A stretch of 64,000 nt of DNA from Mycobacteroides salmoniphilum. Lineage in GTDB: Bacteria; Actinomycetota; Actinomycetes; Mycobacteriales; Mycobacteriaceae. A program made the position numbers and the translations under genes. The DNA lies in NCBI RefSeq assembly GCF_004924335.1, contig NZ_CP024633.1:3348001-3412000 (forward strand), given 5' to 3'. Shown one piece after another: positions 25,195 through 34,399 of this stretch. The notes beneath the pieces were generated by a model. That model did no database searches, was not told the DNA's origin, and worked only from the letters and a program-made list of their open reading frames with translations. Position 1 is the first letter of the stretch. Each line of letters begins with the position of its first letter.

Positions 25195-26636
25195 ACCGTC
25201 ACTTCGTCTTTGGAGCTAGACATCACCGGAACGGGGGTGCCCACAGGGCGTCGCACGTAGGCATACCAGGTGACCACGGCGCAGACGACGTAGAAGGCGA
25301 GGAACACCCAGAACGCCATGGTGGCCGACTTGGCGGCGCTGAGGTAGGAGGCGCGGAGCACCAGGTTGATGGCGACACCGCCGAGCGCTCCGATGGCACC
25401 GGCCACACCGATCAATGCGCCCGACATGGTTCTCGACCAGGTTTCGTCGAGTCCAGCACTGTGCGCCTTGGCGGCGAAGATCGACGGAATCATCTTGTAG
25501 ACCGAGCCATTACCGATTCCGGAGACAACGAACAGGACAATGAATCCGGTGACGTAGGAGGTCAGGATGGCTCCGGAGGGTGCACCGGCCGCGCGATCGT
25601 CGATGGTTCCCGCGGCCACCAGGATGCCCGCGCCGAAGATCATCGCGATAAAAGCGTAAAGCGAGATCTTGCCGCCGCCCGTGCGGTCCGACAGCCAGCC
25701 GCCGAACGGACGGGCCAGCGAACCGAGCAGCGGCCCAATGAACGCGATCTGTGCGGCATGCAGCGATGCCTGTGCCGCGGCCTGCGCCGGGGTCAAGCCG
25801 CTGTGTGCGAGCCCGGCAAGGAAGTTCAGCTGCAGCACCTGCCCGAACGCGAAACTGAACCCGATGAAGGAACCGAAAGTGCCGATGTACAAGAAGGCGA
25901 TGATCCACGAATCCCGGTATTTCATCACGTTGATCAGCGAGCGGCCATCGGTCTTCTGGTTGGCCAGGTTATCCATGAACAGTGCGGCGCCCACGGCCGC
26001 GAAGGCAATCAGCACGAGGTAGATACCCGCCACCCAGTGCGGTGAGCGGTTACCTGCGGTGGCGATGACCAGCAGGCCGAGCACCTGGATTACCGGAACC
26101 CCGATGTTCCCGCCACCCGCGTTAAGGCCGAGCGCCCAGCCCTTGAAGCGTTGCGGGTAAAAGGCATTGATGTTGGTCATCGAGGAGGCGAAGTTTCCGC
26201 CACCGAAGCCCGCGACCGCCGCCACGATCATGAAGGTGGTGTACGAGGTCTCGGGGTGCGCCATGAAGTACAACGTGAGCGCGGTCGGGACTGCCAGTAC
26301 CAAGGCACTGAAGATGGTCCAGTTGCGCCCGCCGAACCATGCGGTGGCGAAGGTGTACGGCAGCCGCAGCACCGCCCCGACCAGGGTCGGCATGGCCACC
26401 AGGAAGAACTTTCCGGCCGCGTCGATGTGATACACGTTCTGCGGCATGAACAGAACCATCACTGACCAGATGGACCACACAGAGAATCCGACGTGTTCGG
26501 CAACCACCGACCAGATCAGGTTGCGGCGTGCGACTTTCGCACCACCGTTGTCCCAGGCGACGACGTCCTCTGGATCCCAGTTCTCAATCCAGCGTCCGCG
26601 CCGTGCAATTGGGGCTGTTGCCGTGTTGTTCGCCAT
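25191..26636 (-). CDS. narK: Nitrate/nitrite transporter NarK (MFS)
   Basis: A 481-aa major facilitator protein with about 12 predicted helices. The nitrate/nitrite porter signatures are visible: AGFGGGNFASSMTNINAFYP and, in the second half, SGIGNGSVYKMIP. It brings nitrate or nitrite across the inner membrane for the NirBD reductase encoded directly downstream with a 4-nt overlap. It is the first gene of the operon; its 136-bp upstream region carries a perfect palindrome. The equivalent M. tuberculosis genes (narK3, Rv0260c, nirBD) lie at another position on the chromosome. Confidence 0.93.
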   Translation of the reverse strand: MANNTATAPIARRGRWIENWDPEDVVAWDNGGAKVARRNLIWSVVAEHVGFSVWSIWSVMVLFMPQNVYHIDAAGKFFLVAMPTLVGAVLRLPYTFATAWFGGRNWTIFSALVLAVPTALTLYFMAHPETSYTTFMIVAAVAGFGGGNFASSMTNINAFYPQRFKGWALGLNAGGGNIGVPVIQVLGLLVIATAGNRSPHWVAGIYLVLIAFAAVGAALFMDNLANQKTDGRSLINVMKYRDSWIIAFLYIGTFGSFIGFSFAFGQVLQLNFLAGLAHSGLTPAQAAAQASLHAAQIAFIGPLLGSLARPFGGWLSDRTGGGKISLYAFIAMIFGAGILVAAGTIDDRAAGAPSGAILTSYVTGFIVLFVVSGIGNGSVYKMIPSIFAAKAHSAGLDETWSRTMSGALIGVAGAIGALGGVAINLVLRASYLSAAKSATMAFWVFLAFYVVCAVVTWYAYVRRPVGTPVPVMSSSKDEVTV

Positions 26637-26702
26637 GACAGAACGGTAGAAAAATCTTGTTGCGGCGGCGCTGCTGGCGATGACCGAGCCATCACATCTC
26701 GC

Positions 26703-26723
26703 TCACATGAGTCTGTCATGTGA
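26703..26723. promoter_or_regulatory. Palindrome upstream of narK
   Basis: Perfect 8-bp arms TCACATGA and TCATGTGA around GTCTG, 67 bp before the narK ATG. Outer GCTCAC (26701-26706) and GTGAGC (26726-26731) give a second, offset symmetry. The half-sites resemble TGTGA/TCACA of CRP-family regulators but the spacing differs. The regulator is unknown; the HemD-like winged-helix protein of the same operon is one candidate. Confidence 0.5.
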
Positions 26724-26772
26724 CGGTGAGCTACTCGCCTGGGTCGCTGTCAGGACTCAAATGTGACGTGCG

Positions 26773-27627
26773 TTACAGCGTGAGCCGCACCAGAGCCGCA
26801 GATCGCGCCAGCCCCGGGAAGGACTGTGCCGACGAACGGGGGTGCAGGGCGTGCACGGCTAGCCGGAAAATCAAGGCCCGCAACAACATCTGCGGCCACT
26901 CCGGCAAGGTCGCCCAGCGTTCGATGAGACCGTCGTCCGCGTCGCCCCAGGACAGCGCATCCACCACCGCGACGCCGGCCGCCCATGAGGCCGGGCGCCA
27001 GTACGGCGTGATGTCGGTGATGCCGGGCGCAGCCGCACCCGCGAAAAGCACGGTGCCGTAGAGGTCGCCGTGCACCAGCTGCGGCGGGCTCTTGGTGGGC
27101 CGACGCAGGCTCGCCAACTGGTTGATCAGGTCGATAGAGCGCTCGCCGTCCGGCGAGCCGGGCGAGACCCGGGCCGCGGAGGGCCAGGATTGCAGCGGCC
27201 GGTCTTCCCAGGCCGCGCGGTCGGCCGCGATGAACACGTCGACATCGGCCCATGGCGCCACCGGAGGCTGGGTAAGAAACCGGGGACGTTCCAGCTTGGA
27301 CGTGGCCTCGTGGAGGCGCACCGACAGCGACACCACCTCGTCATGCCGGGGTTCGGGCGCACCGGCTACGAATGTGTCCGCGCGCCAACCCGATACGACG
27401 TACCGTCCGTCCGTGGACCGAACTGGCCGGGCCAGCCGCACCCCGTCGATGAACAGCGTGTCGCGCACCTTGGCGGACCACGCAGCACGCGCATGGTCTG
27501 CTACCAGTGACAACACCACTTCACCGCAGCGCCAGCCGCCCTCCCATGTCGGGCCGAGCTGGACTGGCTTGACGCCGCTGAGCCCGTAAGTCGCGAGCAC
27601 GTGCTCGGGCGGGCGGTCCACAGTCAC
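26773..27627 (-). CDS. TIGR02569-family protein (Rv3205c-like)
   Basis: A 284-aa conserved actinobacterial protein resembling Rv3205c. The layout suggests a minimal kinase/phosphotransferase-like fold: a Gly-rich start (GPTWEGGWRCGEVVLSLV), a hinge-like centre and LVHGDLYGTVLFAG, which recalls the HGDxxxxN catalytic loop of aminoglycoside phosphotransferase-like proteins with the Asn replaced. ITDITPYWRP could stand for the DFG-like segment. The frame is open far upstream but would overlap moeZ; GTG 27627 (or GTG 27621) gives the usual length. Function unknown. Confidence 0.75.
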   Translation of the reverse strand: MTVDRPPEHVLATYGLSGVKPVQLGPTWEGGWRCGEVVLSLVADHARAAWSAKVRDTLFIDGVRLARPVRSTDGRYVVSGWRADTFVAGAPEPRHDEVVSLSVRLHEATSKLERPRFLTQPPVAPWADVDVFIAADRAAWEDRPLQSWPSAARVSPGSPDGERSIDLINQLASLRRPTKSPPQLVHGDLYGTVLFAGAAAPGITDITPYWRPASWAAGVAVVDALSWGDADDGLIERWATLPEWPQMLLRALIFRLAVHALHPRSSAQSFPGLARSAALVRLTL

Positions 27628-27737
27628 GCGGGATACGTTACCGCCTGCAATGAACTGGATTGTGTTCGCTCGGAGTTCGTGTCGGCGGTCACAGATGGGG
27701 CGTCCCGCAATATGGGGCTGTTGCTGGTTCCCACCGA

Positions 27738-28913
27738 TCAGTACATGACCATGTCGGGGTCCACCTGCTTGGCCCAGGCGGCGATACCTCCCTGCAGGTG
27801 CACCGCGTCGGAGAAACCCGCCTTCTTCACGGCCACAAGCGCCTCTGCCGACCGAATGCCCGTCTTGCAGTACAGCACCGCCTGACGGTCCTGCGGCAGC
27901 TTGGCGAGGCCAGCTCCGGACTCCAGAGTCGACTTGGGCACCAGCTCGGCACCGTCGATGTGGACGATGTCCCATTCGACGGGTTCGCGCACGTCGATCA
28001 GCGCCACCTTCTTGTCGGCGTCAAGCAATTCGCGCAGCTCACGCGGGGTAATGGTGGAATCGGCGACCGCGGCGGAGGCCTCATCGCTGATCACCCCGCA
28101 GAACGCGTCGTAGTCGATGAGCTCGGTGATCTTCGCCGTGGCCGGATCCTTACGGATCTTGATGGTGCGGTACGTCATGTCCAGCGCGTCGTAGACCATG
28201 AGCCGGCCGAGCAGCGAGTCACCGATTCCGGTGATCAGCTTGATCGCCTCGGTACCCATCACCGAGGCGATGGAGGCGCACAGGATGCCCAATACGCCGC
28301 CCTCCGCGCAGGACGGCACCATGCCCGGAGGGGGCGGCTCGGGGTACAGATCGCGGTAATTCAGGCCGAGTCCGTCGGGCGCGTCCTCCCAGAAGACGGA
28401 CACCTGACCCTCGAAGCGGTAGATGGAGCCCCACACATACGGCTTGTGCGCGAGGACCGCGGCGTCGTTGACCAGATAGCGAGTCGCGAAGTTGTCGGTG
28501 CCATCCAGGATCAGGTCGTACTGCTGGAACAGGTTGACCGCGTTGTCCGGGTCCAAACGCACCTCATGCAGCCGCACCTCGACCAGCGGGTTGATCTCCA
28601 GCACCGAGTCACGCGCGCTCTGCGCTTTGGACCTGCCGATATCGGACTGGCCGTGAATGATCTGGCGCTGCAGGTTGGACTCGTCGACCACGTCGAACTC
28701 GACGATGCCGATGGTGCCGACACCGGCGGCGGCCAAGTAGAGCAGTGTCGGAGATCCGAGGCCACCGGCGCCGATCACCAGCACCTTGGCGTTCTTGAGA
28801 CGTTTCTGCCCGTCCACGCCCAGGTCGGGGATGATCAGATGCCGGCTGTACCGGGCGACTTCCTCGCGGGTCAGATCTGCGGCGGGGCTTACCAACGGCG
28901 GCAATGTGGGCAC
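27738..28913 (-). CDS. moeZ: Adenylyltransferase/sulfurtransferase MoeZ
   Basis: A 391-aa two-domain protein. Residues about 15-260 form the MoeB/ThiF E1-like domain: GAGGLGSPTLLYLAAAG for ATP, the conserved RQIIHG and DGTDNFATRYLVND. Residues about 290-390 form a rhodanese domain with the active-site loop YCKTGIRSAEA. MoeZ adenylates and thiocarboxylates sulfur-carrier proteins for molybdopterin, cysteine (CysO) and related pathways. It starts at GTG 28913. It is followed 110 bp later by the TIGR02569 gene. Confidence 0.95.
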   Translation of the reverse strand: MPTLPPLVSPAADLTREEVARYSRHLIIPDLGVDGQKRLKNAKVLVIGAGGLGSPTLLYLAAAGVGTIGIVEFDVVDESNLQRQIIHGQSDIGRSKAQSARDSVLEINPLVEVRLHEVRLDPDNAVNLFQQYDLILDGTDNFATRYLVNDAAVLAHKPYVWGSIYRFEGQVSVFWEDAPDGLGLNYRDLYPEPPPPGMVPSCAEGGVLGILCASIASVMGTEAIKLITGIGDSLLGRLMVYDALDMTYRTIKIRKDPATAKITELIDYDAFCGVISDEASAAVADSTITPRELRELLDADKKVALIDVREPVEWDIVHIDGAELVPKSTLESGAGLAKLPQDRQAVLYCKTGIRSAEALVAVKKAGFSDAVHLQGGIAAWAKQVDPDMVMY

Positions 28914-29012
28914 CGTGACTCCTGTGATTCGGGTTCCTCAGGGCTGTCTGAGAGGGCTACAGCTGCATCAACAGTATCGGGATGCCAACCCTTCCCGAGC
29001 CCGGGACTGCCG

Positions 29013-30032
29013 CTACGGAATCGGATACGGCCAGGGATTGGTGCGGCAGGTCTTGCCGTCGGGCTTGATCGAATCCGCGTCGAACTTGGCCGCGTCGTTG
29101 TTGTTGGTACTGAACGTCTGCTGCATCATCACCGGCGCCAGCTGCTGGTCCTGCTCACACGGTTCGTGCACCCGATAACCGATGGCATGCCCGACTTCAT
29201 GGTTGATGACGTACTGGCGGTACGACGTGATGTCCCCCTGGAACGGGACGGCGCCGCGTACCCACCGCGCTTCGTTGATGAACACGCGCCGGTCACCGTT
29301 CTCGCCGTAACGCGGGTTGTAGCAGGAGGCTTCGAGCTGAATCTCATAACCACAGCCCTCACGCACCGTGGCCGGGGAGGTCAGCGAGATCCGGAAATCA
29401 GGTGTGCCGGAGTCGATCCGGACAAATCCAAACTGAGGGTTGTGCGTCCAGCTCTTCTGACTGGCCAGCGTCTCGGTCACCATGCGCGCAAAGAGGTCGT
29501 CACCGCCAAAACCCATCGTGTCGATGCCATCCTCAACCTCGATGGTGTACGCGAACACCTTCGCGGCACCCGTTCCGATCTGGGGTGTCGTACCCGGTAC
29601 GACATGCCAGGACTTGGCGCCCGCCTCGGTGAACGGCTCCCCCTCGGGCAAGACACCAGTGGGCAGGGTTGCGTCGAATTGCGTGAGGCCCTTGGGCGGG
29701 GCGCCGATGATCGCGTCACCCAGCGCGCCGATGGACGGAGGATCGGCAACGGGCTCATTGGGGCCGGTGCCCGCGTATGCGGGTTCGCGCTGCGTCACGG
29801 TCTGGTACCCGACGAAGACGGTCAACGCGACCAGCAGCGGAATGGCATACGCGCGCCATCCATAGGTGGAGATGAAACGGCCGAGCCAGGTCTGCTTGCG
29901 CCAGCGGTCGCGATCACGCCGGTCGGATCGGACGCGTCCGCTTCCTTCGGCGAGCGGATCGCGCTGGGCGCGCAGCGGCTCGTAGCGTTCGGAGGACTCC
30001 TGCACGGGGAGTCGACTCATGGTTTCTGGCAT
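29013..30032 (-). CDS. DUF3152 protein, membrane-anchored metzincin-like peptidase
   Basis: A 339-aa protein resembling Rv3207c. The N-terminus is charged and Arg-rich, then one membrane helix (WRAYAIPLLVALTVFVGYQTV) and a large extracytoplasmic domain. That domain contains HEVGHAIGYRVH, a full HExxHxxGxxxH zinc motif of metzincin peptidases, followed by EPC. Several Cys could form disulfides. It is therefore probably a cell-envelope zinc peptidase, though the substrate is unknown. Start: ATG 30032 with a weak TAGGT element, or ATG 30020. A CATAAT -10-like box lies about 13 nt upstream, inside a 9-bp inverted repeat. Divergent from fasR. Confidence 0.85.
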   Translation of the reverse strand: MPETMSRLPVQESSERYEPLRAQRDPLAEGSGRVRSDRRDRDRWRKQTWLGRFISTYGWRAYAIPLLVALTVFVGYQTVTQREPAYAGTGPNEPVADPPSIGALGDAIIGAPPKGLTQFDATLPTGVLPEGEPFTEAGAKSWHVVPGTTPQIGTGAAKVFAYTIEVEDGIDTMGFGGDDLFARMVTETLASQKSWTHNPQFGFVRIDSGTPDFRISLTSPATVREGCGYEIQLEASCYNPRYGENGDRRVFINEARWVRGAVPFQGDITSYRQYVINHEVGHAIGYRVHEPCEQDQQLAPVMMQQTFSTNNNDAAKFDADSIKPDGKTCRTNPWPYPIP

Positions 30033-30033
30033 G

Positions 30034-30072
30034 GACCTACGATTATGCGCCCATTGGTGCCGGTCGTAGGTC
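30034..30072. promoter_or_regulatory. Inverted repeat in the fasR/DUF3152 intergenic region
   Basis: Perfect 9-bp arms GACCTACGA (30034-30042) and TCGTAGGTC (30064-30072) separated by 21 nt. They bracket the CATAAT -10-like box of the - strand gene. The region also serves the divergent TetR-family fasR. Confidence 0.5.
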
Positions 30073-30179
30073 ACCGGGCAAGGATGGCATAGCGACAGGC
30101 CATCACGCCTCGGGCACGCCGCCAGATGCCAGGAGTACTGTCTGTAGTTCGGGTTCAAGCGGATTGAATAGCCGCCTGA

Positions 30180-31138
<959 letters not shown>

Positions 31139-31281
31139 GAAGGCACCTTCCAGGTCATTAAGCGTGTACTGCAGAGGTTAGCCGACGCCAGTCGGCCGAC
31201 ACACCTCGCATGATCGTGCCAGTCCTTTAGTCACAGCAGTAACATCAGTACCAGGTTTCACATTGAGAAGAGGCGCTGATC

Positions 31282-32010
31282 ATGGTCGGTTATCGCGGAG
31301 ATTCTCGGTCCTCCAGCGGCTACGAGCCCTACGACGACCCGTATGAATCCGAGACGACCCCGCAGTACGGCGGGTACTCGGGTCTGGACGAGGACTTCGA
31401 GTACAGGCCACCGGGCTCCAACGAGAACTGGAAATGGGTCGCGTCCATTGCCGGGGCGGTGCTGGCGATTGCCGTCATCGCGACGGCGGTCGTGCTCAGC
31501 GGTGGCGACGACAAGCTGCCGGCCGCTGCCGTCACCACACCGGTGCCGTCGCTGACGCCGGTGACCACCACTCCCCCTGCGCCCTCGCCCTCGGCGACAT
31601 CGGCACAACCGTCGACAACGACCGTGACAACCACCCCCGTGCAAGAGACGCCGAGTACGGCACCGTCCACCGAGGCGCCCGCACCCGAGCCGCCGCCGTC
31701 CAACCCGATGCTGCCGCCGGAAGGCCAGCGACCGATCACCCCCGCGGCGTTCGCGTACTACGTGACCGGTAACCAGACACCGGGCGATCTGCTCACGATC
31801 ACCTACACCGACGGCAACGGCGTGACTCGGACCGTGCTCGGCGCCTCGCTGCCCTGGACGATGATCGTGACACCGAGCCCCGGAATCGTCGGCGGGTCGA
31901 TCACCGCGACGAGCTTCGCGAGTCAGATCAACTGCTCGATCACCAACAGCCAGGACCAGATGCTGGCGGTGCAGAGCAACAACAGCATCATCGCCCGCTG
32001 CGCCAAGTAG
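31282..32010 (+). CDS. Membrane-anchored Thr/Pro-rich protein with MmpS-like C-terminal domain (Rv3209-like)
   Basis: A 242-aa protein. The N-terminus is Tyr/Asp/Ser-rich and cytoplasmic, followed by one membrane helix (WVASIAGAVLAIAVIATAVVL at about 52-72). A low-complexity Thr/Pro/Ser linker of about 80 residues spans the periplasm or wall. The C-terminal 95 residues (VTGNQTPGDLLTITYTDGNG through NSIIARCAK) resemble MmpS-family domains. Two Cys at the end may form a disulfide. ATG 31282 has AAGAGG upstream. No mmpL gene is adjacent; function unknown. Confidence 0.85.
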   Translation: MVGYRGDSRSSSGYEPYDDPYESETTPQYGGYSGLDEDFEYRPPGSNENWKWVASIAGAVLAIAVIATAVVLSGGDDKLPAAAVTTPVPSLTPVTTTPPAPSPSATSAQPSTTTVTTTPVQETPSTAPSTEAPAPEPPPSNPMLPPEGQRPITPAAFAYYVTGNQTPGDLLTITYTDGNGVTRTVLGASLPWTMIVTPSPGIVGGSITATSFASQINCSITNSQDQMLAVQSNNSIIARCAK

Positions 32011-32030
32011 AGCTCTAGCGGCTCGCCCCG

Positions 32031-32684
32031 CTAACCGCCCAGCCCGAGAACCGCCATCCGCTCGGCATGTGCCCCCTGCAGCCGCTCGAAGAATTCGTTC
32101 AGGTTCCCCAGACCCGCACCGCCGGACATCACCAGCTCGGCGAGCTCGTCGTGCCCGGCGAGCACATGCTGCGCCTGCGTGACGGCCTCACCGAGCAGCC
32201 GTCGTCCCCACAAGGTGAGCCGGTTGCGCTGCTGCGGGTTGTCCTTGACGGCCTCCCGCACCTGGGCGATGACGAACTCCGAGTGCCCTGTGGTCCCCAG
32301 TACCGACTTGAGAACTGTCGCCGATTCACCCGGCAGCGAGGCGACCACCTCGCCATAAAAATCGGCCGCCAACGAGTCGCCGATGTAGGCCTTCACCATG
32401 GCCTCCAACCACGTACGCGGCAGAGTCAGCGAGTGGTAATTCTCCAGCGTCTTGACGTACGGTTCCATGGCCGTCAGGACGTCGGCTCCCTTAGCCTCCA
32501 TCGCATCTCGCAGCACCTCGTAGTGGCGCATCTGTGAGGCCGCCATGCTGGCGATGGCGATCTTGCTGGCCAGGTCGGGCGCCATCTTGGACTCGTCGGT
32601 CAACCGGTAGAACGCCGCGATCTCGCCGTACGCGATCACCGCGAACAGCTGATTGACACCGGGAGGATCGAGGTCCGCAGTCAT
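32031..32684 (-). CDS. Ferritin-like fold protein (Rv3210c-like)
   Basis: A 217-aa all-helical protein. Metal-ligand-like residues occur in ferritin/MiaE-type positions: IAYGEIAAFYR, SQMRHYEVLRD, FYGEVVAS and GHSEFVIAQVRE. This supports a ferritin-like diiron fold related to tRNA hydroxylase MiaE, but activity has not been shown. ATG 32684 is chosen because the upstream frame has no coding character. It is convergent with the MmpS-like gene (20-bp gap). Confidence 0.8.
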   Translation of the reverse strand: MTADLDPPGVNQLFAVIAYGEIAAFYRLTDESKMAPDLASKIAIASMAASQMRHYEVLRDAMEAKGADVLTAMEPYVKTLENYHSLTLPRTWLEAMVKAYIGDSLAADFYGEVVASLPGESATVLKSVLGTTGHSEFVIAQVREAVKDNPQQRNRLTLWGRRLLGEAVTQAQHVLAGHDELAELVMSGGAGLGNLNEFFERLQGAHAERMAVLGLGG

Positions 32685-32941
32685 GTCTGGAACTCTAGCC
32701 GGGCACCCGCAGGAGAACACCGAACCGCGGGGCAAACGACGGCGAATCGGAAAATCGCAGCTCACCCGCTATCATAAGTGCGGGACGAACGCCCTGACTG
32801 TGAAGCACCCAGAGAGTTCTCCCACAGGAAATGTGCGTGCACGTGCTGCCCTCGCCGCTAGACGCGAGCCCGGCCCCGTCGAAATCCGACCTACCGATCG
32901 TGCGCGCTGAGCGAAAACACGAAAGGTACGTACACCCACCC

Positions 32942-34399
32942 ATGAGTCATATCGAACACACTTTTGCCCAACTCGGCGTCCGCGACGAGATCGTCCGGGC
33001 CCTGAGCGAGGCCGGGATTGAACATCCGTTCGCCATCCAAGAGCTCACTCTTCCCCTTGCCCTCGCCGGCTCGGACCTCATCGGCCAGGCCCGCACCGGC
33101 ATGGGCAAGACCTACGCATTCGGCGTCCCGTTGCTGCATCGCATCGCCACCGGCGTCGAGGACCGACCGCTCAACGGCACCCCCCGCGCCCTCGTCGTGG
33201 TACCGACTCGCGAGCTGTGCATCCAGGTCTATGAAGACCTCACCAGAGCGTCCAAGTACCTGTCAGCCGGTGACCGCGACTTCAGCGTTGTCGCCATCTA
33301 CGGCGGGCGCCCGTACGAGGCGCAGATCGAGTCGCTCCGCGCCGGCGCCGACGTCGTAGTGGGGACGCCCGGTCGACTCCTGGACCTCGCAAAGCAGGGT
33401 CACCTGCAGCTGGGCGGACTGGCCATGTTGGTGCTCGACGAGGCCGACGAGATGCTGGACCTGGGCTTCCTGCCCGATATCGAGCGGATCCTGGCACTGG
33501 CCCCGTCCGCCGAATCGGGGCGGCAGTCGATGCTGTTCTCGGCGACGATGCCCGACGCGATCATCACCCTGGCCCGCACCTTCATGAATCGTCCGACCCA
33601 CATCCGGGCCGAAGCTCCCCATTCGTCGTCGGTGCACGACACGACCGAGCAGTTCGTCTACCGGGCGCACGCCCTGGACAAGATCGAGCTGGTCAGCCGC
33701 ATCCTGCAGGCCGAGGGCCGCGGTGCCACCATGATCTTCACCCGCACCAAGCGGACCGCTCAGAAGGTGTCCGATGAACTGGCCGAGCGCGGTTTCATCG
33801 TCGGCGCGGTACACGGCGACCTCGGTCAGATCGCTCGCGAAAAGGCGTTGTCCGCCTTCCGCTCCGGTGAGATCACCGTGCTGGTCGCCACCGACGTGGC
33901 CGCCCGCGGTATCGACATCGACGATGTCACCCACGTCATCAACTACCAGTGCCCTGAGGACGACAAGACCTACGTGCACCGCATCGGACGCACCGGCCGT
34001 GCCGGACGCACCGGTATCGCGGTCACCCTCGTGGACTGGGACGACATAGCGCGCTGGCAGCTGATCGATAAGGCGCTCGGCCTCGGTGTGCCCGATCCCG
34101 ACGAAACCTATTCGACCTCAGAGCATTTGTTCACCGAGATGAACATCCCCGCCGGCGTCGCAGGCTCGGTCGGAGCCAAGTTCACCGGCGGACCGAAGCG
34201 CCGCGAGCCCCGCGCTGAGCGCACTGAAAGCGACAAGCCCAAGCGCACCCGCACCCGTCGACGCACTCGCGCAGGCGAGGCCGCCGACAATTCGGTCGCC
34301 GAAGCGCCTGCGGCGGTGGCCACCGCGGAAGGTGACCAGCCCGCTCCCGCGCGCCGTCGTCGGCGCCGTCGTCCGGCTGCGACCACCGCCACGGCGTGA
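32942..34399 (+). CDS. rhlE: DEAD-box RNA helicase RhlE
   Basis: A 485-aa DEAD-box RNA helicase. Motifs in order: Q motif (GIEHPFAIQELTLPLAL), Walker A ARTGMGKT, PTREL, GTPGRLLDL, DEAD (VLDEADEML), SAT (FSATMPD), ATDVAARGIDIDDV and HRIGRTGRAGR. The C-terminal 90 residues are Arg/Lys/Ala-rich and probably bind RNA. ATG 32942 is used; GAAAGG lies about 15 nt upstream, and the frame is open further upstream to 32831, so a longer N-terminus is possible. The stop overlaps the next gene by 4 nt. It probably acts in ribosome assembly or RNA decay. Confidence 0.93.
   Translation: MSHIEHTFAQLGVRDEIVRALSEAGIEHPFAIQELTLPLALAGSDLIGQARTGMGKTYAFGVPLLHRIATGVEDRPLNGTPRALVVVPTRELCIQVYEDLTRASKYLSAGDRDFSVVAIYGGRPYEAQIESLRAGADVVVGTPGRLLDLAKQGHLQLGGLAMLVLDEADEMLDLGFLPDIERILALAPSAESGRQSMLFSATMPDAIITLARTFMNRPTHIRAEAPHSSSVHDTTEQFVYRAHALDKIELVSRILQAEGRGATMIFTRTKRTAQKVSDELAERGFIVGAVHGDLGQIAREKALSAFRSGEITVLVATDVAARGIDIDDVTHVINYQCPEDDKTYVHRIGRTGRAGRTGIAVTLVDWDDIARWQLIDKALGLGVPDPDETYSTSEHLFTEMNIPAGVAGSVGAKFTGGPKRREPRAERTESDKPKRTRTRRRTRAGEAADNSVAEAPAAVATAEGDQPAPARRRRRRRPAATTATA

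Noticed and set aside
23557..25260. A 567-codon open frame on + across nirB
   Set aside because: Antisense shadow of nirB; no motif and no ribosome binding site.
27660..30092. An 810-codon open frame on + across moeZ and the DUF3152 gene
   Set aside because: Antisense to two well-supported genes, low-complexity translation.
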